From positions 1-64,000 of the forward strand of contig JAEYXX010000161.1 of assembly GCA_023431055.1 (NCBI GenBank): 64,000 nucleotides of DNA. The letters are read 5' to 3'. The notes under the pieces were generated by a model, which made no database searches, was not told the origin of the DNA, and saw nothing but the letters and a program-made list of their open reading frames with translations. This DNA is from Pseudomonadota bacterium (GTDB lineage Bacteria; Pseudomonadota; Gammaproteobacteria; Pseudomonadales; Pseudomonadaceae). Position 1 is the stretch's first letter, and every line of letters begins with the position of its first letter. The position numbers were made by a program, and so were the translations under genes. This document shows positions 55,953 through 64,000 of this stretch, piece by piece.

Positions 55953-56450
55953 ATGCACAAGGTATTGGCGGTGGGCGTCATGGTGGCGGCGTGTTTGGGT
56001 ACGGCCCAGGCGCAAGCATTGGATCTGCATGGCATCGGCGTATCGCGTGATGTGCCCTGCAAGGGGCAGGACGTGATCGTTACCGGCAATGGCAACCAGT
56101 TTCGCTTCACCGGTGACTGCGGCCAGATCGAGGTCAATGGTTCCGATCAGCAGGTGAGTTTCGGCAAGGCTGCTGGCCTGGTGGTAACGGGCGTGAAGAA
56201 CCGCATCGAGGGCGAGCGCGTCACCAGCCTCGAGGTCAGTGGCAGTGAGCACCAGGTTGAAACCGAGGTGCACGGCAATGGCCAGCAACCGGCGCCGATT
56301 GCCATTTACGGTGATAGCAACGTGCTCGAGCTCGAGCTTTATGGCCCGACGCAGATCGAAGTAAACGGTCTCAACCAGCAACTGACCTGGAGCGGTGACG
56401 AGCCGCAGATCGAGACCACCGGCGTCGAGCACCGTATCAAGCAGGACTGA
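55953..56450 (+). CDS. DUF3060 secreted protein lying between trpB and trpI
   Basis: 165 residues. Signal peptide MHKVLAVGVMVAACLGTAQA, then a beta-rich, Gly/Asn-rich domain with short repeats (VTGNGNQFRFTGDCGQIEVN, VSGSEHQVETEV, EVNGLNQQLTW) typical of DUF3060, whose function is unknown. GGGAGA precedes the start. It sits where trpB and trpI are normally adjacent and divergent. Near-identical ~25-base sequences lie on both sides (55810 and 56499), suggesting insertion or duplication. No link to tryptophan metabolism is implied by the protein. Confidence 0.85.
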   Translation: MHKVLAVGVMVAACLGTAQAQALDLHGIGVSRDVPCKGQDVIVTGNGNQFRFTGDCGQIEVNGSDQQVSFGKAAGLVVTGVKNRIEGERVTSLEVSGSEHQVETEVHGNGQQPAPIAIYGDSNVLELELYGPTQIEVNGLNQQLTWSGDEPQIETTGVEHRIKQD

Positions 56451-56498
56451 TCGGTGCGGCAGGTTGGCGCCCGGCGATGAACGTGATTAGATGCCCCT

Positions 56499-56521
56499 GA
56501 CTCGTCAGGAAAAATCACCTC
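56499..56521 (+). repeat. Second copy of the TrpI-site-like sequence, at the trpI start
   Basis: TGACTCGTCAGGAAAAATCAC here versus TGACTCGTCAGAAAATCTCAC at 55811; a TGATT.AGATG block upstream is also shared. The copy ends five bases before the trpI ATG. Copy A is likewise followed by an ATG (55837) at nearly the same distance. Confidence 0.7.
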
Positions 56522-56525
56522 TCCC

Positions 56526-57407
56526 ATGAGCCGCGACCTGCCCCCACTCAATGCCCTGCGCGCCTTTGAGGCGGCCGCCCGCCTGCAAAGCGTCAGCCGC
56601 GCCGCCGAGGAGCTGCATGTCACCCACGGTGCAGTCAGCCGGCAGATACGTGTGCTCGAAGAGCAGCTTGGCCTTGGCCTGTTCGACAAGGACGGCCGTG
56701 GCGTCAAGCTTACCGCCGCCGGCCTGCGCCTGCGCGATGCCACTTCGGAAGCCTTCGAGCGCCTGCGTGATACCTGCGCCACGCTGCGCCGTGAAACCGA
56801 GGAACGTCCCTTCGTCCTCGGCTGCCCCGGCAGCCTGCTGGCGCGCTGGTTCATCCCGCGTCTGGATCGCCTGCAGCGCGAACTGCCCGAACTGCGCCTG
56901 CAACTCTCGGCCAGCCAGGGCGAGCTGGACCCGCGTAGCGCCGAGGTGGATGCCACCTTGCTGTTCGCCGATCCACCCTGGCCGAGCGACATGCAGGTGT
57001 TCGAGCTGGCACCGGAGCGCATCGGCCCGGTGCTCAGTCCGCGCTACGGCAACCATGCGCAGTTGGCTGCTGCGCGGCCCGAAGCGCTCTACGCCGAGCC
57101 GCTGCTGCACACCACCTCGCGCCCGCAGGCCTGGCCGCAGTGGGCGCAGGCCCAGGGGTTGGCGGCCGGGCGACTGCAACAGGGCCAGAGCTTCGAGCAT
57201 CTCTATTACTTGCTGGAGGCTGCGGCGGCCGGGCTTGGCGTGGCCATCGCGCCGCAGACGCTGGTGGCCGACGACTTGCGCGCCGGTCGTCTGGTCGCGC
57301 CCTGGGGCTTCGTCGAAACCAGTGGTTGCCTGGCGCTGTGGACACGCCGCACCGACCCGCGCAGCGAGCGCCTGGCGCACTGGTTACGCAAAGAACTGGC
57401 GGCCTGA
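56526..57407 (+). CDS. trpI: LysR-type activator of tryptophan synthase, TrpI
   Basis: 293 residues. The start [20 protein letters not shown], the recognition helix [20 protein letters not shown] and [15 protein letters not shown] are those of pseudomonad TrpI. TrpI activates trpBA in response to indole-3-glycerol phosphate. It keeps its divergent direction relative to trpB but is displaced about 690 bases from it by the DUF3060 gene. Confidence 0.93.
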   Translation: MSRDLPPLNALRAFEAAARLQSVSRAAEELHVTHGAVSRQIRVLEEQLGLGLFDKDGRGVKLTAAGLRLRDATSEAFERLRDTCATLRRETEERPFVLGCPGSLLARWFIPRLDRLQRELPELRLQLSASQGELDPRSAEVDATLLFADPPWPSDMQVFELAPERIGPVLSPRYGNHAQLAAARPEALYAEPLLHTTSRPQAWPQWAQAQGLAAGRLQQGQSFEHLYYLLEAAAAGLGVAIAPQTLVADDLRAGRLVAPWGFVETSGCLALWTRRTDPRSERLAHWLRKELAA

Positions 57408-57539
57408 GCAACGGCCCCTGGCCAGGTCGTCTCTGTCCAAGAGTGCGACGCTACCAGCGAGGCAGGGCGCGGAGTCGGTTGCTAGCATCGCCGGACTTTC
57501 CTTTCCCTCATCGGCCTGGCCGGTTCAGACGAGGTATCG

Positions 57540-58406
57540 ATGTCCAACCCCCGCAGCAATTTCACCCCCTATACGCTGGAAGTGACCGGCAAGGGCATCC
57601 ACGAAGTCGAGCAGGCACGGGCGGCGATACCTGCTGGCACGCCGATCAACATTGCCTTTCTGGGCAACGAAGATCACGCCCAGCGTATCCATGCGGCCAA
57701 GGTCATCCGGGCCTGCGGCGCCGAGCCGGTGCCGATCATTTCCTCGCGTCGGCTGCGCAGCGAGGGCGATCGTGACGAGCTGATCGGTGCGCTGATCGAG
57801 CAGGCGTCGCCGAAACGTTTCATGTTCGTCGGCGGTGATCCGGCCACGCCGGCCGGGCCCTACCAGGACTCCATGGCGCTGCTGGCCAGTGGCGTGCTGG
57901 AGCGTCACGGCATCGATCAGGTGGTGATCACCGGTTACCCGGAAGGACATCCGAAGATCGACAAGGGTGAGCTCATGCGCGCGCTGCGGTGGAAGCTGGA
58001 TTTTCTGCATGAGGCCGGCTGCGCGGTGGAGATCACCACGCAATTCGGCTTCGATGCCGAGGCGGTGGTGCGCTGGGTCGAGCAACTGCGCCAGCAGGGT
58101 ATCGACACGCCTGTGCGCATCGGCGTGCCAGGGCCGGCCGATGTCGGCAAGCTGCTGCGCTTCGCCCGCCAGTTCGGTGTGGCGACCTCGGCTTCGATCC
58201 TGCGGCGTTACGGACTGTCGATGACCAACCTGATGCAGCGCGTGGGCGCTGAGCGTTACTGGGATCAGTTGCAGGCCGGGCTAGGTGACCGTCAACTGGG
58301 TAGCATCGGCTGGCACCTCTATCCCTTTGGCGGAATTGCGGACGGCGTTACCTGGATCAATGCCCGTCTCGGCGCCGACTGCAGGCTTGAGGCATTGCCA
58401 GGTTAA
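57540..58406 (+). CDS. Methylenetetrahydrofolate reductase-like protein
   Basis: 288 residues, about the size of a bacterial MetF barrel. FMFVGGDPATPAGPY, VVITGYPEGHP and FDAEAVVRWVEQLRQQGID-type segments match the MTHFR fold. The start (SNFTPYTLEVTGKGIHEVEQ) lacks the usual E-F-F-P-P active-site opening of MetF. It is therefore probably a paralogue, using or transferring one-carbon groups in a specialised degradation route rather than the housekeeping enzyme. No pathway neighbour supports a substrate. Confidence 0.78.
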   Translation: MSNPRSNFTPYTLEVTGKGIHEVEQARAAIPAGTPINIAFLGNEDHAQRIHAAKVIRACGAEPVPIISSRRLRSEGDRDELIGALIEQASPKRFMFVGGDPATPAGPYQDSMALLASGVLERHGIDQVVITGYPEGHPKIDKGELMRALRWKLDFLHEAGCAVEITTQFGFDAEAVVRWVEQLRQQGIDTPVRIGVPGPADVGKLLRFARQFGVATSASILRRYGLSMTNLMQRVGAERYWDQLQAGLGDRQLGSIGWHLYPFGGIADGVTWINARLGADCRLEALPG

Positions 58407-58458
58407 CGACTAGGCCGGGGCGGCCGGTGTCGCCATTATTGCCAAGCCGCCTCGGCAA

Positions 58459-58485
58459 AGATGACAATGCAATTCATTGTCATTT
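58459..58485. promoter_or_regulatory. Fur box upstream of the ECF sigma factor gene
   Basis: ATGACAATG-CAATT-CATTGTCAT: perfect 9-bp arms (58461-58469 and 58475-58483), close to the Fur consensus GATAATGATAATCATTATC. It lies 20 bases before the sigma gene start, predicting iron repression. Confidence 0.8.
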
Positions 58486-58502
58486 GATATGAACTCTCTT
58501 CC

Positions 58503-59009
58503 ATGTCCGCCGACGCTCAGGTCCTGCACACCCTCTATCTCGATCATCACAGCTGGCTGCAAGGTTGGCTGCGGCGACGTCTGGGCAATGGCTGCGATGC
58601 GGCTGATCTGGCGCAGGACACCTTCGTGCGCCTGCTGCGTGCCGGCAATGCGGCGAGCATCCGCGAGCCGCGTGACTATCTGGCCACCGTTGCGCGCGGC
58701 TTGATGGTCGACTTCCTGCGCCGGCGCTCGCTGGAGCAGGCCTACCTCGATGCACTGGCCCTGCAGCCGCAGGCCGAGCAGCCCAGCGCCGAGCAGCAGG
58801 CGTTGTTGCTGGAAGCGCTGATGGAGGTCGACCGCATGCTCGCCGGGCTTGGCCGCAAGGTGCGCGAGGTGTTCATCCTTTCCCAGCTCGACGGCCTCAC
58901 CTACGCGCAGATCGCCGCCCGCCTGGGCATTTCCCTGCGTAGCGTGAACAGCTACATGGCTCGCGCGGTCGAGCACTGCTGCCTACTGCAGGCCGGCTGG
59001 CAATCGTGA
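58503..59009 (+). CDS. Iron-starvation ECF sigma factor (FecI-like)
   Basis: 168 residues. Region 2 (DAADLAQDTFVRLLRAGN, then PRDYLATVARGLMVDFLRRR) and region 4 (VREVFILSQLDGLTYAQIAA with LGISLRSVNSYMARAV) are both complete. Such factors are released by the paired FecR protein when the cognate TonB receptor binds its ferric siderophore. Controlled by the Fur box upstream, four-base overlap with fecR. Confidence 0.93.
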   Translation: MSADAQVLHTLYLDHHSWLQGWLRRRLGNGCDAADLAQDTFVRLLRAGNAASIREPRDYLATVARGLMVDFLRRRSLEQAYLDALALQPQAEQPSAEQQALLLEALMEVDRMLAGLGRKVREVFILSQLDGLTYAQIAARLGISLRSVNSYMARAVEHCCLLQAGWQS

Positions 59010-59950
59010 ACGAGGCGCAGCGCGCCGCACTCAAGGCGGCCAGTGGTTGGTATGCGCGGCTGTGCTCCGGCCATAGCGATGCCAGTGAACAGCAGGCCTG
59101 GCAGCGCTGGTACGACGCCGACGAACAGCACCGGCAGGCTTGGCAACAGATCGAGCAACTGCGTGAACAGCTGGGCATGCTGCCCGGGCCTGTGGCTTCG
59201 TCGACCCTGCGTGGTGTCGACCGCAGTCGTCGCCGTCTGCTCGGCAGCCTGGCGTTGGCTGGCCTGGCGCTGCCGTTGGGCTGGTTCGCCTGGCAGAACG
59301 ATACCCGCCGTTACTGGCTGGCTGACTACCGCAGTGGGGTGGGCGAACGCCGCCAGTGGCAATTGAGCGATGGTAGTCGGCTGATGCTGGGCACGGTCAG
59401 CGCCGCGCAGTGGCATACCGATGGTCAGCGCCGCGTGCTGCGCCTGCTCAGGGGCGAGGCGCTGCTCGACAGCATCGACGAGGCACGACCGCTGCTGGTG
59501 GAAACCCGCCATGGCCTGGTGCGTTGCCAGGGCGCGCGTTTCTGCGTGCGCAGTGATGAAAAGGACAGCCATGTCGCGGTACTGGAGCGGTCCGTGGCGG
59601 TGGCCCCGCTGCGTCACCTGCAAACGATGCAGCCGCTCGCCGCCGGGCACCAGCTGCGCTTCGATGCCGAGCAACTGGGCATGCAGCGCGCCAACGATGC
59701 GGCCACGGCGGCCTGGACCCAGGGCAGCCTGATCGCCCTCGATCAGCCGCTGGGTGAGGTGATCGCCGAGCTGGCGCGCTATCGCCACGGTGTGCTGCGT
59801 CTCGATCCGGCGCTGGCCGGTCTGAAGGTTTCCGGCAGTTTCCCCCTGACCGATACCGACCGCGCTCTGGCGGCGCTGGAGCACAGTTTTCCGCTGCGCG
59901 TGGTGCGGCGCAGCGACTACTGGGTAACGCTGGTGCCGCGCGGGGCCTGA
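59006..59950 (+). CDS. FecR-family anti-sigma/sigma regulator
   Basis: 314 residues from a GTG overlapping the sigma gene (GTGA). N-terminal cytosolic sigma-binding part (WYARLCSGHSDASEQQAWQR), one membrane segment (LLGSLALAGLALPLGWFAW, about 82-100), then the periplasmic FecR domain with SDGSRLMLGTVSAAQW and a C-terminal STN-like secretin domain. It transmits the receptor signal to the sigma factor. Confidence 0.93.
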   Translation: MNEAQRAALKAASGWYARLCSGHSDASEQQAWQRWYDADEQHRQAWQQIEQLREQLGMLPGPVASSTLRGVDRSRRRLLGSLALAGLALPLGWFAWQNDTRRYWLADYRSGVGERRQWQLSDGSRLMLGTVSAAQWHTDGQRRVLRLLRGEALLDSIDEARPLLVETRHGLVRCQGARFCVRSDEKDSHVAVLERSVAVAPLRHLQTMQPLAAGHQLRFDAEQLGMQRANDAATAAWTQGSLIALDQPLGEVIAELARYRHGVLRLDPALAGLKVSGSFPLTDTDRALAALEHSFPLRVVRRSDYWVTLVPRGA

Positions 59951-59955
59951 ACGCG

Positions 59956-59995
59956 GATCGCGGCTGAAGCGGAATGCCGCCCAGCCGCTCCTACA
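59956..59995. repeat. REP fragment, GTAGGAGC family
   Basis: GATCGCGGCTGAAGCGG at the left and CCAGCCGCTCCTAC at the right; half of a REP element in the 216-base gap between fecR and the receptor gene. Confidence 0.65.
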
Positions 59996-60166
59996 GAAAC
60001 CCTCCTGATCGCTCCAGGCTCCGCATGAGAACGCAGCCCAGGACGCTCCGCGTCCGTTTCGCTCTCCAAGGGACTTCAAAAAACTTTCCAGGGTTTGCAC
60101 TTTCTGTCGCGCTGCTTCGGCCCTTCTGAAATATCGGCTACAGCCCATTCATTTCAGGGGAAATCC

Positions 60167-62575
60167 ATGCGTCAACCTCGCTGCAAACTGCATACGCTGA
60201 CCGCCGCCGTCCAGGCCGCACTGTTCTGTTCCGGCCTGGCGCTGGCCCTACCGATGGCCGCTGCAGCACCCGCAGAGCCTGCCGCGCAGGTGCAGTCCTT
60301 TGATATCGCCGGCGGCCCATTGGCCGAGGTACTCAATCGCTACGCCAGTGCCGCGGGTGTTGCCCTGTCGTTCGATTCGGCAGCGCTGCAGGGCCAAAGC
60401 AGCCAGGGCTTGCAGGGCAGCTACGCGGTGGAGGAAGGTTTCGCGCGGCTGTTGCAGGGCAGCGGTATGCGCGCGGTGCGTCAGGGCGAGGGGGTCTACG
60501 GGCTGGAGCGCCAGCCGCAGCAGCCACCGGTCAAAAGTGATGTGCTGGAGCTGGACTCGGTCACGGTCAGCACCCTGCGCAGCGACACCGCAGTGGGTCA
60601 GACCAGCCAGCGCGTGACCGTCATCGACCGCCAGCAGATCGAGCAGCAACTGGCGCTGAGCAGCGACCCGGGGCAGGTGCTGAGCAGCCTGATCCCGTCC
60701 TATTCGCCGAGCCGGCAGAAGATGTCCAACGCCGGGGAAACGTTGCGTGGCCGTACCCCGCAGTTCCTCGTCGATGGCGTGCCGCAGGCCAGCTCGATCC
60801 GCAACGATGGGCGCAGCAGCTACACCATCGACCTGGCGCAGATCGAGCGCATCGAAGTGATCCATGGCGCCTCGGCCGAGCACGGCGGTGGCGCCACTGG
60901 TGGCATCGTCAACTTCATCAGCCGCCGCCCCGACAGCGATGGGGTCAGCCAGCACGCCGGTGTCAGCCTGGAAAGCGACGACCGCTTCAGCAAGGATGGT
61001 CTGAGCTACAAGATGAACTACCGGGTCAGCGCCCAGCAGGGCGACTGGGAAACCCTGTTCGGTGCTACCTGGCAAGAGCGTGGGGCCTTCTACGACGCCA
61101 ATGACGAGTTGATCGGCGTCGCCTACCCCGGCGAGATTCAGGACACCCGCGACCACGACCTGATGTTCAAGCTCGGCTACTGGCTCGACGACGTGCAGCA
61201 CCTGCAGTTCAGCGCCAATCACTACGAGCTCAGGGGCAACAACGACTACGTCCCGGTACTCGGCAATCGCGCTGCGGGCATTCCTACCACTGCACGCAAG
61301 GGCGATCCCGAAGGCGACCCGGCGTTCAACGAGAACCGCCAGTACACCTTCAGCTACAGCAATCAGGATCTGTACGGCAATGTGCTCGATGTGCAGCTCT
61401 ATCACCAACGCTACCGGGGCCAGTTCGGTGCGTTGCTCTCGGGCTCGTTCCAGGATCCCAACATCGCCCCGCTCGGCACCCTGTGGGAGCAGAGTCGCAG
61501 CGACTCGGAGAAATGGGGCGGCAAGCTGACCCTGCGTCGTCGCGGCATGTTCGATGGCCTGCTCGACCTGACCGGCGGCGTCGACCTAATGCGCGACAAG
61601 GGTGAGCAGGTCCTGGTGCAGACCCACCGCAGCTACGTGCCGCCATCCACCTACGACAACCAGGCCGGCTTCCTCCAGGGCGATCTGCACCTGACCGACA
61701 AGCTGACCCTGATGGCCGGCGTGCGCCGCGAGCACTCGGAACTGGACGTGGATGATTTCCGCACCGTCTGGGGCACCAACAACGCGGGTGGCGTGAGCGT
61801 CACGGGTGGCAAGGTGTCGTTCGGCAAGACCCTGAGCAACTACGGCTTCACCTATCAGGCCACCGACTGGGCGCAGCTCTATGGCGGCTATTCCGAAGGT
61901 TTCGGCATGCCCGACATCGGCCGCGTGCTGCGCGGGCTCGACGAACCGGGGCTGGACGTGGAGAACCTGCTGGAGCTGGAGCCAATCATCACCCGTTCGC
62001 GCGAAGTGGGCCTGCGCCTGAACTTCGAGCGGGTGGACATGGAGCTGAGTTACTACGAGTCCTTCTCCAACCTGGGCGAGCGCCTGTCGGTCAACAACGA
62101 CGGCAACTACATCGCCAACCGCGAGCGCGTCGAGATCCAGGGTTATGAACTGACCGGCAACTGGCACATCGATGACCGCCACAGCCTGCGTGGCAGCTAC
62201 GCTCACAGCCAGGGCAAGTCCGACACCAATGACGACGGCAAGGTGGATACGCGCCTGACCGGCCTGAACATCTCGCCGGACCAGTACAGCCTGGGCTGGC
62301 AGGCCAACTGGAACGAGGACTGGTCGAGCTACCTGCAATACAACTACTACGTCAGCCGCAGCTTCGATGACCCGCGTCTGAAGTTCGATGGCTACGCCCT
62401 GCTGTCTGCCAGCGTCAGCCGCCGCCTGCCGGTGGGCAGCCTGTCGCTGGGCATCGACAACCTGCTCGACGAGGATTACTTCACCTACTACTCGCAATCG
62501 GCGCGCATTGCCGACGATTACAACTTCAAGGGTCGCGGTCGCACCTTCACCCTCGGTTACCAGGTGGAGTTCTGA
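60167..62575 (+). CDS. TonB-dependent ferric-siderophore receptor with signalling domain
   Basis: 802 residues from the ATG at 60167 with AGGGGAA upstream. Signal peptide ending near AAA (about 34). The N-terminal STN signalling domain (VQSFDIAGGPLAEVLNRYAS through GEGVYGLER, about 42-118) talks to FecR. Then come a TonB-box region, the plug (GETLRGRTPQFLVDGVPQAS, IERIEVIHGASAEHGGGATG) and a 22-strand barrel ending in a terminal Phe (FTLGYQVEF). With the sigma/FecR pair it forms a three-component cell-surface signalling system. The siderophore is not deducible. Confidence 0.94.
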   Translation: MRQPRCKLHTLTAAVQAALFCSGLALALPMAAAAPAEPAAQVQSFDIAGGPLAEVLNRYASAAGVALSFDSAALQGQSSQGLQGSYAVEEGFARLLQGSGMRAVRQGEGVYGLERQPQQPPVKSDVLELDSVTVSTLRSDTAVGQTSQRVTVIDRQQIEQQLALSSDPGQVLSSLIPSYSPSRQKMSNAGETLRGRTPQFLVDGVPQASSIRNDGRSSYTIDLAQIERIEVIHGASAEHGGGATGGIVNFISRRPDSDGVSQHAGVSLESDDRFSKDGLSYKMNYRVSAQQGDWETLFGATWQERGAFYDANDELIGVAYPGEIQDTRDHDLMFKLGYWLDDVQHLQFSANHYELRGNNDYVPVLGNRAAGIPTTARKGDPEGDPAFNENRQYTFSYSNQDLYGNVLDVQLYHQRYRGQFGALLSGSFQDPNIAPLGTLWEQSRSDSEKWGGKLTLRRRGMFDGLLDLTGGVDLMRDKGEQVLVQTHRSYVPPSTYDNQAGFLQGDLHLTDKLTLMAGVRREHSELDVDDFRTVWGTNNAGGVSVTGGKVSFGKTLSNYGFTYQATDWAQLYGGYSEGFGMPDIGRVLRGLDEPGLDVENLLELEPIITRSREVGLRLNFERVDMELSYYESFSNLGERLSVNNDGNYIANRERVEIQGYELTGNWHIDDRHSLRGSYAHSQGKSDTNDDGKVDTRLTGLNISPDQYSLGWQANWNEDWSSYLQYNYYVSRSFDDPRLKFDGYALLSASVSRRLPVGSLSLGIDNLLDEDYFTYYSQSARIADDYNFKGRGRTFTLGYQVEF

Positions 62576-62670
62576 CGCCAGCGTCTGGCCAGCCGCTCAG
62601 GTGGCGGTAAATGACACTTATGCGTGGCGGGCTAGTCTTAATAGAACCTTCAAGCCACAGGAGTTTCGTC

Positions 62671-62886
62671 ATGACCGACCACCACACCTACAAGAAGATC
62701 GAGATCGTCGGCTCGTCTCGTACCAGCATCGAGGAGGCCATCGAGAACGCCCTGGCCGAGTGCGCCAAGAGCGTACGCAACATGGACTGGTTCGAGGTGA
62801 TCGACACGCGCGGGCATATCGAGAATGGCAAGGTCGGTCACTACCAGGTCACGCTCAAGGTCGGTTTTCGCCTGAGCGGTAGCTGA
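62671..62886 (+). CDS. Dodecin family flavin-binding protein
   Basis: 71 residues from the ATG at 62671, with AGGAG upstream. The sequence YKKIEIVGSSRTSIEEAIEN, the conserved Trp in NMDWFEVIDTRGHIENGK and HYQVTLKVGFRL are diagnostic. Dodecins form hollow dodecamers storing riboflavin or FMN. Single gene. Confidence 0.93.
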   Translation: MTDHHTYKKIEIVGSSRTSIEEAIENALAECAKSVRNMDWFEVIDTRGHIENGKVGHYQVTLKVGFRLSGS

Positions 62887-63021
62887 CACAGGCAGACCGC
62901 CGGCCAGCCGCTACACTGGCCGGCGCGATATGTGGCGCTGCGCACAGCGACGCTGGCCGTCGCTGGCGGGGCGCGGCGGGTTCGGGCAAGCTGCCTGGGC
63001 TGACTTCAGGGAGGAAATGTC

Positions 63022-63600
63022 ATGTTCAGACTCTTGCTGCTGATGAGCCTGCTGTCGCTGGCCGGTTGCATCGACAACGAGCCGCCGCTGGCAGAGGAGC
63101 GCCGCCTGCTGCTCAGCGGCGAAGACTTCGCCGCCTACGAGGCGCCGCAGGATGGTCAGTACGAGAAACAGGTGACCTATGCTGCGCGCACCATCGACCT
63201 CAGTTTCGAGAGCGAGGGCAGCGACTGGTTCTACCTCTACAGTGGCGTCTCGCTGTATCCACGCGCTGGCGATGCGCTGATGACCAGCTACGCCGAGACC
63301 TTCGGTGCGTCGTTCGGTCTGCGTGACAGCGGCCTGGTGCAACAGGATCTGCCGCTGGAAACTAAGCTGGCCAGCCGCGCCAGCCTCAAGCTGCTGACCC
63401 AGGACGGCGAGCCGGTAGGCAACCTGTTCTATGCCACCGTCGGCAACAAGTCGATGTTCACCATCTTCACCGGCGTGTATTTCGAGCAGCCCGAGGACTT
63501 CGAGGCGTTCATCGCGCCCAAACTGCGTGCGTTGCGCGAATACCAGCACGATGACCCCGTCCTGACCTGGGCGGGCAGAACGCTCGGTTTCGGTGAGTGA
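63022..63600 (+). CDS. Putative lipoprotein, unknown family
   Basis: 192 residues. The N-terminus MFRLLLLMSLLSLAGC is a lipoprotein signal with lipobox L-A-G-C (Cys16). The residue after Cys is Ile, so export to the outer membrane is likely. The rest is a soluble alpha/beta domain (TYAARTIDLSFESEGSDWFY, VGNKSMFTIFTGVYFEQPED) that I do not recognise. Convergent to the next gene. Confidence 0.8.
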   Translation: MFRLLLLMSLLSLAGCIDNEPPLAEERRLLLSGEDFAAYEAPQDGQYEKQVTYAARTIDLSFESEGSDWFYLYSGVSLYPRAGDALMTSYAETFGASFGLRDSGLVQQDLPLETKLASRASLKLLTQDGEPVGNLFYATVGNKSMFTIFTGVYFEQPEDFEAFIAPKLRALREYQHDDPVLTWAGRTLGFGE

Positions 63601-63607
63601 CGGGCGC

Positions 63608-64000
63608 TTAGCCGAAGAACCAGTAGCACACGGCAATCGCGGCGATGATCCCGGCGGCGTCGGCGACCAGCGCACAGCCCACGGCATGGCGGGCGCGCTG
63701 CAGGCCGACCGCGCCGAAATACACCGCCAGTACGTAGAAGGTGGTTTCGGTACTGCCCTGCACCGTGGCCGCTACCAGCGCCGGGAAGCTGTCGACACCG
63801 AAGTTTTCCATGGTTTCGATCAGCATGGCGCGCGCTGCGCCACCGGAGAAGGGCTTGATCAGTGCGGTGGGCAGGGCATCGACGAAGCGTGTATCCCAAC
63901 CCAGCGTCTCGATCAGCCAGCGGATGCCGTCGAGGCCGAAGTCCAGCGCGCCGGACGCACGCAGCACGCCGATGGCGCAAAGCATGGCGACCAGATACGG
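63608..64000 (-). CDS. Nucleoside-recognition (Gate) domain membrane protein, SpmB-like, cut by window edge
   Basis: 130 C-terminal residues, open to the end of the window, so the start lies beyond it. Membrane helices with KPFSGGAARAMLIETMENFG and ALVAATVQGSTETTFYVLAV are the spore-maturation-protein B/nucleoside-recognition (Gate) domain. Pseudomonads carry an SpmA-SpmB fusion of unknown function; this is probably its end. Confidence 0.85.
   Translation of the reverse strand, partial: PYLVAMLCAIGVLRASGALDFGLDGIRWLIETLGWDTRFVDALPTALIKPFSGGAARAMLIETMENFGVDSFPALVAATVQGSTETTFYVLAVYFGAVGLQRARHAVGCALVADAAGIIAAIAVCYWFFG

Overview
The window is chromosomal DNA of a Pseudomonas-type gammaproteobacterium. 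The evidence is the high-GC, strongly third-position-biased coding and a long block in the same order as the origin-proximal region of P. aeruginosa (plsC/lptA, gmhB, glyS, glyQ, tag, lpxL-like, PilZ, trkA, rsmB, fmt, def, tsaP, dprA, tsaC, qor, hemF, aroE, betC, trpA, trpB, trpI). GC-rich REP-type repeats of the 'GTAGCCCGGAT' and 'GTAGGAGC' kinds also fit; a P. mendocina/P. stutzeri-like species is my guess. I see no rRNA, tRNA or CRISPR array.

Layout. (1) 1-8.7 kb: end of a type VI secretion module: clpV (cut by the left edge), vgrG, an Eag-type chaperone, and a PAAR-Rhs effector with a GH-E-type nuclease tip, followed by a TPR-like candidate immunity gene. (2) 8.7-11.2 kb: a lower-GC island of displaced toxin and immunity modules. 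It holds two copies of a 'GGGGACAGATTTA' inverted-repeat element bracketing a broken DUF1963-like gene, an orphan NucA/NucB-type DNase tip with a ComJ(Nin)-like partner, an Imm22-like gene and one unrecognised gene. This is the most interesting part of the window. (3) 11.5-12.7 kb: a membrane diguanylate cyclase. (4) 12.8-18.5 kb: a tightly packed six-gene operon resembling E. coli ynbABCD (CDP-alcohol transferase, hydrolase-methyltransferase fusion, PAP2-dual-specificity phosphatase, CdsA paralogue) with an extra acyltransferase and an unknown membrane protein. It looks like an uncharacterised phospholipid pathway.

(5) 18.7-39.5 kb: the conserved core. It covers lipid A and heptose genes, glycyl-tRNA synthetase, alkylation repair (tag), an acyltransferase, c-di-GMP binding (PilZ), a truncated mprF remnant, an NlpC/P60 hydrolase and a queuosine-precursor transporter. 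The def-fmt-rsmB-trkA operon lies divergent from tsaP-dprA-tsaC. After these come qor, hemF (with a well-placed Anr box) and aroE. (6) 39.5-44.7 kb: choline-O-sulfate use (SulP transporter, ChoX-like binding protein, betC sulfatase, divergent LysR). (7) 44.8-53.5 kb: PBP7, a LysR/aldo-keto reductase pair, an SDR, a DASS and a second SulP transporter, and a YdgA-like protein. (8) 53.7-57.4 kb: trpBA and trpI, separated by a DUF3060 gene that is flanked by two copies of the putative TrpI operator/leader. (9) 57.5-64 kb: an MTHFR-like protein, a Fur-box-controlled sigma/anti-sigma/TonB-receptor iron system, dodecin, a lipoprotein and a partial nucleoside-recognition (SpmB-like) membrane protein.

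Family assignments come from motifs read by eye and from memory of protein families; no database search was run.
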